Notes under the pieces: model-generated
Databases searched by the model: none
What the model saw: the letters and a program-made list of their open reading frames with translations, nothing else
Told to the model about the DNA's origin: nothing
NCBI RefSeq assembly: GCF_013385425.1
Contig: NZ_JACAQA010000018.1
Span: 186,001-250,000 of the forward strand
Source: Pseudomonas gingeri
Lineage (GTDB): Bacteria > Pseudomonadota > Gammaproteobacteria > Pseudomonadales > Pseudomonadaceae
Length of the DNA stretch: 64,000 bases
Direction of reading: 5' to 3'
Translations under genes and position numbers: made by a program
Shown here: positions 8,167 to 16,668 of the stretch, one piece after another
How the letters are laid out: each line of letters begins with the position of its first letter
How positions within the stretch are numbered: position 1 is the first letter of the stretch

Positions 8167-9312
8167 TTGGCTGCTCTGCCCCCCCATCGCCCTGGCGTGA
8201 AATCCCGTTGGCCAGCCTTGCGCCGCTTTTTCGGCAAGGCTTTCGCCGGCAAGGGCAGCGCCGCACCGCTGTCCCACGACGTGCACGAGTATTTCCGACG
8301 CAAGGCCAACCACCAGGGCTACACCCTGAGCCTGAGCCAGCAGCGGGTCATCGAACGCATGGCACAGCAGGCCAGCGCGCTGCTGTACAGCGCGCACCAG
8401 GGCCGCCAACGCAGCCTGTACCTGCACGGCGCGGTCGGACGTGGCAAGAGCTGGTTGCTGGACGGCTTTTTCCAGGCCGTGCCGATTGCCGAGAAACAGC
8501 GGGTGCACTTCCACGACTTCTTTACCCACCTGCACCAGGGCATGTTCCTCCACCGGGAAACCCCCGATGCCCTGGGCCGGACCCTCGATGAGCTGCTCAA
8601 AGACTGCCGGCTGCTGTGCTTCGACGAGTTCCATGTCCATGACATCGGCGATGCCATGCTCATCAATCGGCTGTTCAAGGCGCTGTTCCAACGTGGCGTG
8701 CTGCTGTTGGTGACCTCCAACTACCCGCCCGAAGGCCTGTTGCCCAACCCGCTCTATCACGCCCGCTTCAAGCCGGTAATCGACCTGATCAACGCCCGCA
8801 TGGAGGTCATGGAGGTCGGCGGCCCCCATGACTACCGCAGCCAACCACGCAGCCATAGCCAACAGCAATTCACCCAGGGCCAGTACGTCTGGCCGGGCAC
8901 TGCGGAACAACGCCAGGCCTTGCTATTGCCGCAGCGCCAGGCTCCGGCCTTTGCCCTGCAGGTCGGCGCCCGGCAACTGAAGGCGCGTCTGTGTAGCGAA
9001 CGCACCGTGCGTTTCGAGTTCGCCGACCTCTGCGACCAGCCCACCGCCGTGATGGATTACCTGGAACTGTGCCGACGCTTCGACACCTGGATCGTCGATG
9101 AACTGCCCAGCCTGGAAGACTGTTCGATCGCGGCCCAGCAGCGTTTTATCAACCTGATCGACGTGCTGTACGACCAGGACAAACGCCTGCTGCTGATCGG
9201 CGAACGGCCGCTGCGCGACAGCCTGGGCGGTAATGCCATCGACCTGGCACGGACCCGCAGCCGCCTGGGGCAACTGGTCGAAGTCGGAGCCGAATCCCTC
9301 AACCAGGGCTGA
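8167..9312 (+). CDS. AFG1/ZapE-like P-loop ATPase
   Basis: The product is 381 aa, close to the usual size of AFG1-like proteins. Walker A is GAVGRGKSWLLD (near residue 89), Walker B is LLCFDEFHVHDIGDA, and a sensor-like LLLVTSNYPPEGL follows, all typical of this AAA+ branch (ZapE in bacteria, AFG1/LACE1 in mitochondria). The start is TTG, preceded by AAGGGGA at about nine bases; an alternative GTG lies at 8197. Pseudomonads normally carry another zapE elsewhere, so this may be a paralogue. It is monocistronic; the LRR-kinase gene follows after 88 bases. Confidence 0.85.
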   Translation: MAALPPHRPGVKSRWPALRRFFGKAFAGKGSAAPLSHDVHEYFRRKANHQGYTLSLSQQRVIERMAQQASALLYSAHQGRQRSLYLHGAVGRGKSWLLDGFFQAVPIAEKQRVHFHDFFTHLHQGMFLHRETPDALGRTLDELLKDCRLLCFDEFHVHDIGDAMLINRLFKALFQRGVLLLVTSNYPPEGLLPNPLYHARFKPVIDLINARMEVMEVGGPHDYRSQPRSHSQQQFTQGQYVWPGTAEQRQALLLPQRQAPAFALQVGARQLKARLCSERTVRFEFADLCDQPTAVMDYLELCRRFDTWIVDELPSLEDCSIAAQQRFINLIDVLYDQDKRLLLIGERPLRDSLGGNAIDLARTRSRLGQLVEVGAESLNQG

Positions 9313-9400
9313 CACCCACTCATCACAGCGCCGTTGCTGAACAACATTGCTATCATGACGATCTTTTTTCGATGATCGCGACGAGTACTCACGCCCGCTT

Positions 9401-10711
9401 ATGGATACCCTTGCCCAATTGCGCGCCGGTCAACTGACCGGTATCAAGCGACTCGACCTGTCCTGCGGGCTGACCGAGTTCCCCCGGGAGATTTTCCAGC
9501 TGGCCGACTCCCTGGAAATCCTCAATCTGAGCGGCAATGCCCTGAGCAGCTTGCCGGATGACCTGTACCGGCTGCCACACCTGCGCATCCTGTTCTGCTC
9601 GGACAACCAGTTCACCGAGTTGCCGGTGTGCCTGGGCCAGTGCGCCAGACTGAGCATGGTCGCCTTCAAGGCCAACCGCATCGAGCAAGTGCCGGCCGCC
9701 GCCCTGCCGCCCCAGCTGCGCTGGCTGATCCTGACCGACAACCGCATCACCGAGCTGCCGGAAGAACTCGGCCGCCGGCCCCTGCTGCAGAAACTCATGC
9801 TGGCAGGCAATCGCCTGCGCACCCTGCCCGCCAGCCTGGCGGACTGTCACCGGCTGGAGCTGATCCGCATCGCCGCCAACCAGCTGGACGAGTTGCCCGA
9901 GTGGCTGCTGACCCTGCCGGGCCTGGCCTGGATCGCCTATGCCGGTAACCCGAAGCTCGATCACACCGGTGAGGTGCTGGTCGGCGACACCACCCCGAGC
10001 ATCGACTGGAGCCAGCTGCAACTGGCGCAACGCTTGGGCGAAGGCGCCTCGGGGGTGATCAGCCAGGCACGCTGGAGCCGTCCAGAGGCGCCGGCCTTGC
10101 CGGTGGCGGTCAAGCTGTACAAGGGCAGCATGACCAGCGACGGTTCGCCCTTGAATGAAATGAATGCCTGCATCGCGGCGGGCCTGCATCCGAACCTGAT
10201 CAAGGTCGAAGGGCGCATCGGCGGTCACCCCGATGCCCAAGCCGGCCTGGTGATGGAACTGATCGATCCGCAGTTCACCAATCTTGCGGCACTGCCGAGC
10301 CTCGATTCGTGCAGCCGTGATGTGTACCGGGACGAGACCCGCTTCAGCCCGGAACAAGCCTTGCGCATGGCCCGCGGGATCGCCTCGGTGGGCGCGCATC
10401 TGCATCGCCTGGGGCTCTGCCACGGCGACCTGTACGCACACAATATTCTCTACAACGAGGCCGGGGATTGCCTGCTCGGGGACTTTGGCGCCGCCTCGTT
10501 CCATGCACCGACCGACAGCCTGGAAACCCGCGCGCTGCAACGGATCGAGGTGCGTGCGTTCGGGATTCTGCTCGGCGAGCTGCTGGAACGGATCGACGGG
10601 GCGATGGAGCCGCGCGTGCTTGAATCGCTCAAGGACCTGCAGTTGCGCTGCATCCAACCGGATGTGCTGGCGCGACCGGGGTTCGAGGCGATCTGCGTAA
10701 CCCTGGCATAA
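9401..10711 (+). CDS. leucine-rich-repeat protein kinase
   Basis: This 436-aa protein is a two-domain fusion with no signal peptide or membrane segment. Residues about 15-190 contain consecutive LRRs of the LxxLxLxxNxLxxLP type (for example LEILNLSGNALSSLPDDL, LRILFCSDNQFTELP). From about residue 210 comes a protein kinase domain with all core motifs: the glycine loop LGEGASGV, the VAVK lysine, the catalytic loop HGDLYAHN and the DFG motif (GDFGAAS). The catalytic residues therefore appear intact, and Ser/Thr (or Tyr) kinase activity is inferred. It is transcribed alone and converges on the YebC gene across a hairpin. Similar LRR kinases occur in other pseudomonads; I know of no established role. 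Confidence 0.85.
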   Translation: MDTLAQLRAGQLTGIKRLDLSCGLTEFPREIFQLADSLEILNLSGNALSSLPDDLYRLPHLRILFCSDNQFTELPVCLGQCARLSMVAFKANRIEQVPAAALPPQLRWLILTDNRITELPEELGRRPLLQKLMLAGNRLRTLPASLADCHRLELIRIAANQLDELPEWLLTLPGLAWIAYAGNPKLDHTGEVLVGDTTPSIDWSQLQLAQRLGEGASGVISQARWSRPEAPALPVAVKLYKGSMTSDGSPLNEMNACIAAGLHPNLIKVEGRIGGHPDAQAGLVMELIDPQFTNLAALPSLDSCSRDVYRDETRFSPEQALRMARGIASVGAHLHRLGLCHGDLYAHNILYNEAGDCLLGDFGAASFHAPTDSLETRALQRIEVRAFGILLGELLERIDGAMEPRVLESLKDLQLRCIQPDVLARPGFEAICVTLA

Positions 10712-10723
10712 CTGCCGGGCATC

Positions 10724-10748
10724 AGCCCCCCTTGTGACAAGGGGGGCT
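10724..10748. terminator. bidirectional hairpin between LRR kinase and YebC genes
   Basis: AGCCCCCCTTG (10724-10734) pairs perfectly with CAAGGGGGGCT (10738-10748) around a TGA loop. There is no U-tract, but the position between two convergent genes fits a terminator. Confidence 0.65.
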
Positions 10749-10755
10749 TGGCGGA

Positions 10756-11460
10756 TCAGCCCGCCAGGCCGACAAACATGTCTTGCACGTCGTCGTGGTT
10801 GTCCAGGCCTTCGAGGAAAGCCTCGACTTCGGCCATCTGCTCGTCGCTCAGGCCGCTGACCGGGTTCTTCGCCTGGTAACCCAGCTTGGCCGACAACACG
10901 GTGAAACCTTGCTCCGGCAGGGCTTTCTGCACCGCGTCGAGATCGGTCGGTTCGGTGAGGAACAGGGTCGCGCCCTCTTCGCCCGGCTCGAAATCCTGGG
11001 CACCGGCTTCGATCGCCGCCATTTCCGGGTCGGCATCCGGACTGTCCGGAGACGCCTCGATCAGGCCGACATGGTTGAAGTCCCAGGACACCGAACCCGA
11101 CGCGCCCAACTGGCCCTTGCGGAACGCCACGCGGATTTCCGCCACGGTACGGTTGATGTTGTCGGTGACGCATTCAACGATCAGCGGCACCTGGTGCGGG
11201 GCGAAGCCTTCGTAGGTCACGCGGTGATACTGCACGGTTTCGCCCAGCTGGCCCGAGCCTTTCTTGATGGCGCGTTCCAGGGTCTCGCGAGGCATCGAGG
11301 CCTTTTTCGCCTGTTCGACCACCAGCCGCAGGTGTGCGTTGGTGGAGACATCCGCACCGTTGCGCGCGGCGATGGTGATTTCCTTGACCAGCTTGCCAAA
11401 AATCTTGCCCTTGGCGTTGGCCGCCGCTTCTTTGTGTTTAACCTTCCACTGTGCGCCCAT
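10756..11460 (-). CDS. YebC/PmpR-family DNA-binding regulatory protein
   Basis: The 234-aa product carries the family's hallmark N-terminus MGAQWKVKHKEAAANAKG followed by GKLVKEITIAARNGAD, and the internal AIEAGAQDFE. Length is normal for the family. YebC proteins bind DNA and have been linked both to transcription (PmpR) and, more recently, to relief of ribosome stalling. The MGAQWKxK form is the variant paralogue rather than the MAGHSKWAN form next to ruvC. It converges on the LRR-kinase gene and stands alone. Confidence 0.92.
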   Translation of the reverse strand: MGAQWKVKHKEAAANAKGKIFGKLVKEITIAARNGADVSTNAHLRLVVEQAKKASMPRETLERAIKKGSGQLGETVQYHRVTYEGFAPHQVPLIVECVTDNINRTVAEIRVAFRKGQLGASGSVSWDFNHVGLIEASPDSPDADPEMAAIEAGAQDFEPGEEGATLFLTEPTDLDAVQKALPEQGFTVLSAKLGYQAKNPVSGLSDEQMAEVEAFLEGLDNHDDVQDMFVGLAG

Positions 11461-11674
11461 TACTCACTCTCTCGATCAGAGGCGTCGTGACATTTATTGG
11501 CCGACGCTTTGCCGCCCAGTTTATACGGCCAGTCCCCGCCAATCGACCAAAACCTGACGAAGATTACGACTCTACCCTGATGTTCGTAGGCAATTTCCCA
11601 AACATCGTTTTGCGGTGTCCAGGCGCCCACGGCTTTTCGTACCCTCTGCCACAAATCCGTGGAGAAGAGACGAA

Positions 11675-13507
11675 ATGCCTCAGGACAAGGAACGACAGAT
11701 CTCACTGACCATCGGCCTGCTCCCTGACCCCTTGCCGGTCATCCGCTTCAAGGGCCGCGAGGCCTTGAACGAACCCTTCCGCTTCGAAATGGAACTGCTG
11801 GGCGACACCGCCCTGGACCTGGAACCCCTGCTGCATCGTCCGGCCCTGTTGAGTCTGGGCTGCGGGCAGACCAGCTGGCATGGGATCATTGAGGAGATCA
11901 GCAGTCGCTACCTGGAGCCACGGCTCTGTCATTACCAGGTGGTGCTGGTGCCGCGCCTGCAAGCCCTGGCACGTTGCCAACGACGTCGGGCCTTCTGCGA
12001 CCTGAGCGTACCGGCGATTCTCCTGCGACTGCTTGAAGCCCACGACCTGGAGGCCGCCGATTACCGCTTCGAGCTTGAGCGTGGCCTGTACCCCCGCCGG
12101 GCCCTGTGCCTGCAACAGGATGAAAACGACCTGCAATTGCTGAACCGGCTCTGCGAGGAAGAAGGCATCCACTATCACTTCGAACAGGCGCCGCACCGAC
12201 ATGTCCTGGTGTTCGCCGAAGACCCGCAAAGCTTTCCCGAACGAGCCGGCGTGGTGCCTTGTCACGACAGTGCCGCGGGACTGGAACAGCCCTTTATCAG
12301 CCAACTCTACGAGCGTCACCAGATGCTCGCCAGCCATGACAGCCGACTGCCCGGGCATGCTCCCGCCTGGCCGCCGGAAGCACCCGACGACGGCGCCGCC
12401 AACCAGGCCAACGCCTATGGCCTGCACACCGCCCCCCCCACACCGCGCCAGCGCCACGAACAGCAACTCAGCCAGCGCAGCCTCGAACGGTTGCGTTGCG
12501 AACAACGCCAGATCCAGGGCTACAGCAACCTGGACAGCCTGCGCAGCGGCGAAGTCCGGCGGATCGGCGGCCATCCACGACAGGCGCTCAACGATCAATG
12601 GCTGATCACCGAGGTGCAGCATCTGGGCGAACAGTGCCTGGATCGATACCCCGTCGACGCCTTCAGTGTCGAGGCGGACGACGGCCTGCATGACGAGTGT
12701 TTCAGCGACGGCTACAGCAATCACTTCAGGGCCATCCCCTGGGCCACGCCGTTTCGCCCCTCCTTACGGGAAAAACGCCCGGCGGCGCAGGGTTATCAGA
12801 TCGGCACGCTACTGGGTGCGCATGCCGGCACCGCCCGGCCGGATGCCCAGGGGCGCCTGCGGGTACAGTTGTCGAACAGCGTCCAGCCCGCGGACCGCGC
12901 ACCGGGCTGCTGGGCCTCGCCCGGCGTCGCGCAAAGCCAGGCCCCCCGGGTTGGCAGCCAGGTGCTGATCGACTTTGTCGAGAACGAGGCGGAGCAACCG
13001 GTGATCTGTGGTTTTCTCACCGATCGGGACCTGTACGCCGCCATTGACCCGCCGCCCCTGGCCGACCGGCCGCCTGGCGGCGCCGCGCCGTGGGAGGGAC
13101 AGGAGAGCGGCGGCGCACCGGATGATGACCCCGGGGAGTTCTATCTGTATGAGCAACCCCATGAACCGCCGACAACCACCGCCCGTTGCCTGGGCGAAAA
13201 CATCTGGTACGTCGTGCGAATGCCCCGGCCCGGACTCAAGGAACTGGCGCGCCTGAGCCGTGATGACATCCTTCTGGAAGGCCGCAGTGACAGCCGTGGC
13301 GCGGCCTTGCTGAGCCCCGCCGACAGACGGCGACTGGCCCTGGAGTTGGCCGCCACGCCGGAACAGCTGTGGTTGCTCTACCCAGGACAATGCGTGGCCC
13401 TGCACGCCTACATCCAGCAGCACTGGAGCCAGCGCCAGCGCCAGGCCTTTCTTCAGGACGGGCTGAATGCCCCCGGCGTTTGCGGCACCAGCCCAAGGAA
13501 TGCCTGA
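11675..13507 (+). CDS. vgrG: orphan VgrG-type spike protein (type VI secretion), short form with unusual C-terminus
   Basis: The product is 610 aa. Residues about 10-370 match the VgrG/Rhs-Vgr gp27-like domain (LNEPFRFEMELLG; QQDENDLQLLNRLCEEEGIH; Y-E-R-H repeat area). Residues about 390-470 match the gp5-like OB fold (GRLRVQLSNS ... VGSQVLIDFVENEAEQPVICG). Instead of the usual long beta-helix, the last ~115 residues form a compact segment (WYVVRMPRPGLKELARLS; LWLLYPGQCVALHAYIQQHW) that I do not recognise. I start at the ATG at 11675, preceded by GGAGAAGAGA; the frame is open upstream. No other type VI genes or obvious effector lie nearby. Its 3' end overlaps the convergent LysR gene by 55 bases. 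Confidence 0.82.
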   Translation: MPQDKERQISLTIGLLPDPLPVIRFKGREALNEPFRFEMELLGDTALDLEPLLHRPALLSLGCGQTSWHGIIEEISSRYLEPRLCHYQVVLVPRLQALARCQRRRAFCDLSVPAILLRLLEAHDLEAADYRFELERGLYPRRALCLQQDENDLQLLNRLCEEEGIHYHFEQAPHRHVLVFAEDPQSFPERAGVVPCHDSAAGLEQPFISQLYERHQMLASHDSRLPGHAPAWPPEAPDDGAANQANAYGLHTAPPTPRQRHEQQLSQRSLERLRCEQRQIQGYSNLDSLRSGEVRRIGGHPRQALNDQWLITEVQHLGEQCLDRYPVDAFSVEADDGLHDECFSDGYSNHFRAIPWATPFRPSLREKRPAAQGYQIGTLLGAHAGTARPDAQGRLRVQLSNSVQPADRAPGCWASPGVAQSQAPRVGSQVLIDFVENEAEQPVICGFLTDRDLYAAIDPPPLADRPPGGAAPWEGQESGGAPDDDPGEFYLYEQPHEPPTTTARCLGENIWYVVRMPRPGLKELARLSRDDILLEGRSDSRGAALLSPADRRRLALELAATPEQLWLLYPGQCVALHAYIQQHWSQRQRQAFLQDGLNAPGVCGTSPRNA

Positions 13508-14337
13508 ATCAGCCGCAGTTCCTTGCGGCGCTCCAGGCAACCGATCTGGTGCCGGTTGCCCAGCCCCTCACCGCTGATCGGCAGCGCCCGTACCCGGGGG
13601 TCGGGACTGACTTCCAACGACGAGACGATACCCACCCCCAGCTCCGCGGCCACCGCTTCGGTCACCGCCTCGCGGCTGTCCAGTTCCAGCAGCACCCGTG
13701 GACTCACGGCGGCCAGGGCACAGGCCTGATCGAAGGTGCGCCGGGTGATCGAGCTCGGCTCGCGCAGCACCATGATCACCTGGTCCAGTTGCTCCAGGGC
13801 AATGCCCTGTGGTTCGGCCAACCACGGATGCCCCTGGGGCACCAGCGCACAGATCCGCGACTCGCTCAGGGGTTGCAGGTACAGGCCCTTGCGCGGCTCG
13901 ACCTCGGTCAGCACCGCCACATCGGCATGCTCGGACAACAGCGCCGCCAGGGTTTCCTGGGCATTGCCGAGCCTCAGGTTGACGGTGATCCCCGGGTATC
14001 GCGCCCGCAGCCGCGCAAGCATCGGCATGACCATATGGGGCCCGTCCGCGGCAATCTCCAGGCGTCCGGTCAGCAGTTGTCGATTGGCTTCGAGCATCGC
14101 CTGGGCTTCCTCCACCAGACCGAACATGGCCCGGGTGATCGCCGCCAGCCGGGTGCCCTCGGCGGTCAGTTCCACCCGTCGCGCCGTGCGCCTGAGCAAG
14201 GTGATCTGGTAGTGCTCTTCCAGGGCCTTGATATGTCCGGTCACCGCCGGCTGGCTGATGAACAACCGGGCCGCGGCACGGGTAAAACTGCCCTCGCGGG
14301 CCACGGCATCGAATGCGCGCAGTTGGAACAGGTTCAT
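13453..14337 (-). CDS. LysR-family regulator of the phosphonate (phnWX) genes
   Basis: The product is 294 aa with an N-terminal LysR winged HTH (FDAVAREGSFTRAAARLFISQPAVTGHIKALEE) and a C-terminal substrate-binding domain. I start at the ATG at 14337 (MNLFQLRAF); the open frame continues upstream but without the family's N-terminus. It is divergent from phnW, 113 bases away, and by analogy with other LysR-phnWX clusters probably activates those genes with 2-aminoethylphosphonate or an intermediate as inducer. Its 3' end overlaps the vgrG 3' end by 55 bases in convergent orientation. Confidence 0.9.
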   Translation of the reverse strand: MNLFQLRAFDAVAREGSFTRAAARLFISQPAVTGHIKALEEHYQITLLRRTARRVELTAEGTRLAAITRAMFGLVEEAQAMLEANRQLLTGRLEIAADGPHMVMPMLARLRARYPGITVNLRLGNAQETLAALLSEHADVAVLTEVEPRKGLYLQPLSESRICALVPQGHPWLAEPQGIALEQLDQVIMVLREPSSITRRTFDQACALAAVSPRVLLELDSREAVTEAVAAELGVGIVSSLEVSPDPRVRALPISGEGLGNRHQIGCLERRKELRLIQAFLGLVPQTPGAFSPS

Positions 14338-14338
14338 A

Positions 14339-14359
14339 GCTATCGGCCTCACTGATAGC
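14339..14359. promoter_or_regulatory. candidate LysR box in the lysR-phnW intergenic region
   Basis: GCTATC (14339-14344) and GATAGC (14354-14359) form an inverted repeat spaced by nine bases, which contains the T-N11-A layout of LysR sites. It sits two bases upstream of the regulator's start codon, suited to autorepression and to activation of phnW. Confidence 0.45.
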
Positions 14360-14450
14360 TCGCATAACAACAAACAATTTGATTGATGACAAGCCAAACG
14401 GCAATTTATGCCCTGTATCCCGTCAACGATCCCCGCCGCGAGAAACCCGC

Positions 14451-15560
14451 ATGCGTACTGCCGCTCCCATCCTGCTCACCCCGGGCCCCCTGACCACTTC
14501 GGCCCGCACTCGCCAGGCAATGAGCCAGGACTGGGGTTCCTGGGATGAAGGCTTCAACCAGTTGACCGCGAGCCTGTGCGAGCAACTGCTGGCAATCGTC
14601 AAGGGTGCCGACAGCCATCACTGCGTCCCCTTGCAAGGCAGCGGCACCTTTGCCGTGGAGGCGGCCATCGGTACCCTGGTGCCACGGGACGGCAAAGTGC
14701 TGGTGCTGATCAACGGTGCCTACGGCCAGCGCCTGGCGAAGATCTGCGCAGTGCTGGGCCGTTCGTTCAGCACCTTCGAAACCGCCGAAGACCAACCGAC
14801 CACCGCCGTTGATGTCGAGCACCTGCTGCTCGCCGAGCCGACCGTCAGCCATGTCGCGCTGATCCACTGCGAAACCAGCACCGGCATTCTCAACCCGCTG
14901 GCGGAGATCGCCGAGGTGGTCGCGCGCCACGGCAAACGCCTGATCATCGACGCCATGAGCTCGTTCGGCGCCTTGCCCATCGACGCCCGCCAGGTGCCGT
15001 TCGATGCGCTGATCGCCGCTTCCGGCAAATGCCTGGAAGGCGTGCCCGGGATGGGTTTTGTGTTTGCCCGCAAGGAAGCGTTGGCCGCGGCCGCCGGCAA
15101 CTCCCATTCGCTGGCGATGGATCTGCACGATCAGCACGCCTATATGGCCAAGACCGGCCAATGGCGTTTCACCCCGCCGACCCATGTGGTCGCGGCGCTG
15201 CACGAAGCACTGTTGCAATACCACGAGGAAGGTGGCCTGCCCACCCGCCTCGGGCGTTATGCCGACAACTGCCAGGTGCTGCTGGAAGAAATGGCCAGGC
15301 TCGGCTTGCGCAGTTTCCTGCCGGCGGCGATCCAGGCGCCGATCATCGTGACCTTCCATGCGCCGAAAGATCCGCGCTACCAGTTCAAGGCGTTCTACGA
15401 ACGGGTCAAGGCCAAGGGTTTCATTCTTTATCCGGGCAAGCTGACCCGGGTCGAGACGTTTCGCGTGGGCTGTATCGGCCAGGTCGGGCGCGGCGATATG
15501 CAGGCGGCGGTTGCCGCTATCGCCGAGGTCCTGCGGGAAATGGAAGTGCTGGATATCTAG
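14451..15560 (+). CDS. phnW: 2-aminoethylphosphonate-pyruvate transaminase
   Basis: This PLP enzyme transfers the amino group of 2-aminoethylphosphonate to pyruvate, giving phosphonoacetaldehyde and alanine. The 369-aa product starts MRTAAPILLTPGPLTTS and shows the class V aminotransferase features: the VPLQGSGTFAVEAAIGTLVP region, HCETSTGILNP, IIDAMSSFGALP (PLP-binding Asp) and the Schiff-base lysine in ASGKCLEGVPGMGFVF. I place the start at the ATG at 14451; the open frame extends upstream without homology. phnX follows after a REP pair, completing the pathway to acetaldehyde and phosphate. Confidence 0.95.
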   Translation: MRTAAPILLTPGPLTTSARTRQAMSQDWGSWDEGFNQLTASLCEQLLAIVKGADSHHCVPLQGSGTFAVEAAIGTLVPRDGKVLVLINGAYGQRLAKICAVLGRSFSTFETAEDQPTTAVDVEHLLLAEPTVSHVALIHCETSTGILNPLAEIAEVVARHGKRLIIDAMSSFGALPIDARQVPFDALIAASGKCLEGVPGMGFVFARKEALAAAAGNSHSLAMDLHDQHAYMAKTGQWRFTPPTHVVAALHEALLQYHEEGGLPTRLGRYADNCQVLLEEMARLGLRSFLPAAIQAPIIVTFHAPKDPRYQFKAFYERVKAKGFILYPGKLTRVETFRVGCIGQVGRGDMQAAVAAIAEVLREMEVLDI

Positions 15561-15581
15561 AGCCCAAGACTGAACACGCCC

Positions 15582-15674
15582 CCTGTAGGAGCCGGCTTGC
15601 TGGCGATAGCGTTTTTCCAGGCAACAACGATGGCGACGATCAGATCGCATCGCCAGCAAGCCGGCTCCTACAGG
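15582..15674. repeat. REP inverted pair (TGTAGGAGCCGGCTTGC family)
   Basis: The arms 15582-15606 and 15650-15674 are perfect 25-base reverse complements with the core GTAGGAGCCGGCTTGCTGGC. The pair lies between phnW and phnX, where a hairpin could change the ratio of upstream to downstream transcript. Confidence 0.88.
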
Positions 15675-15715
15675 TTTGTATTCCAACTCTTTTATTGTAT
15701 TCAAGGCTGATCGAC

Positions 15716-16543
15716 ATGAACTACCGCAACCCCACCCAACTGCAAGCCGCGATCCTCGACTGGGCCGGCACCGTCGTCGATTTCGGTTCGTTCGCCCCGA
15801 CCCAGATCTTTGTCGAGGCCTTCGCCGAGTTCGACGTACAAGTCTCCATCGAAGAAGCCCGCGGCCCCATGGGCATGGGCAAATGGGACCATATCCGCAC
15901 GCTGTGCGACCAACCGGCGATCACCGAACGCTACCGCCAAGCCTTCGGCCGCGCCCCGAGCGATGAAGACGTCACCGCCATCTACCAGCACTTCATGCCC
16001 CTGCAGATCGAGAAGATCGCCGAACACTCGGCGCTGATTCCAGGAGCCCTGGAGACCATCGCCACACTGCGCCAGCAAGGCCTGAAGATCGGTTCGTGCT
16101 CGGGTTATCCGGCCCGGGTCATGGAAAAGGTCGTGGCCCTGGCCGCCGGCAACGGTTATGTTGCCGACCATGTAGTGGCCACCGACGAGGTGCCGAACGG
16201 TCGCCCCTGGCCGGCCCAGGCCCTGGCCAACGTGATCGCGCTGGGCATCGACGATGTCGCCGCCTGCGTCAAGGTCGACGACACCGTACCGGGAATCCTC
16301 GAAGGCCGTCGGGCCGGCATGTGGACCGTCGCCCTGGTCTGTTCCGGCAATGCGCTGGGACTGACCTACGAGCAGTACCGCGACCTCGACCGGGCGACCC
16401 TGGACGCCGAACGCCAGCGTATCCACGAACTGTTCGCCGGCTCCCGGCCGCATTACCTGATCGACACCCTCAACGATCTGCCGCAGGTAATCGACGATAT
16501 CAACAAGCGTCTGGCGAAGGGTGAAATGCCCCAGGGCAACTGA
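15716..16543 (+). CDS. phnX: phosphonoacetaldehyde hydrolase (phosphonatase)
   Basis: This HAD-superfamily enzyme cleaves the C-P bond of phosphonoacetaldehyde to acetaldehyde and phosphate. The 275-aa product starts MNYRNPTQLQ. It shows HAD motif I (AILDWAGTVVDFG, nucleophile Asp), the cap-domain Schiff-base lysine in MGMGKWDHIRTL, motif II (IGSCSGYPARVMEKV) and motif IV (ACVKVDDTVPGILEGRRAGMWTV). The start is the ATG at 15716; the open frame reaches far upstream only because GC-rich DNA lacks stops. It works in sequence with PhnW. Confidence 0.95.
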   Translation: MNYRNPTQLQAAILDWAGTVVDFGSFAPTQIFVEAFAEFDVQVSIEEARGPMGMGKWDHIRTLCDQPAITERYRQAFGRAPSDEDVTAIYQHFMPLQIEKIAEHSALIPGALETIATLRQQGLKIGSCSGYPARVMEKVVALAAGNGYVADHVVATDEVPNGRPWPAQALANVIALGIDDVAACVKVDDTVPGILEGRRAGMWTVALVCSGNALGLTYEQYRDLDRATLDAERQRIHELFAGSRPHYLIDTLNDLPQVIDDINKRLAKGEMPQGN

Positions 16544-16585
16544 TCGCGACAGCCAGCACTGCTCACTCAAGCCGAAGCACATCCT

Positions 16586-16657
16586 GTGGGAGCGGAGCTT
16601 GCCCGCGAAGAGGCCTTTGAGGACACCAGAAGCTTCGCGGGCAAGCACCGTTCCCAC
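16586..16657. repeat. REP inverted pair (GTGGGAGCGGAGC family)
   Basis: The left arm 16586-16610 and the right arm 16633-16657 are near-perfect reverse complements (the right copy differs at two bases: ...AAGCACCGTTCCCAC). It separates phnX from the convergent DUF2855 gene. Confidence 0.85.
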
Positions 16658-16668
16658 AAAACCGTGCG

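Noticed and set aside
11460..11705. 81-codon minus-strand frame between yebC and vgrG
   Set aside because: It overlaps the vgrG start and its ribosome-binding site and shows no family pattern.
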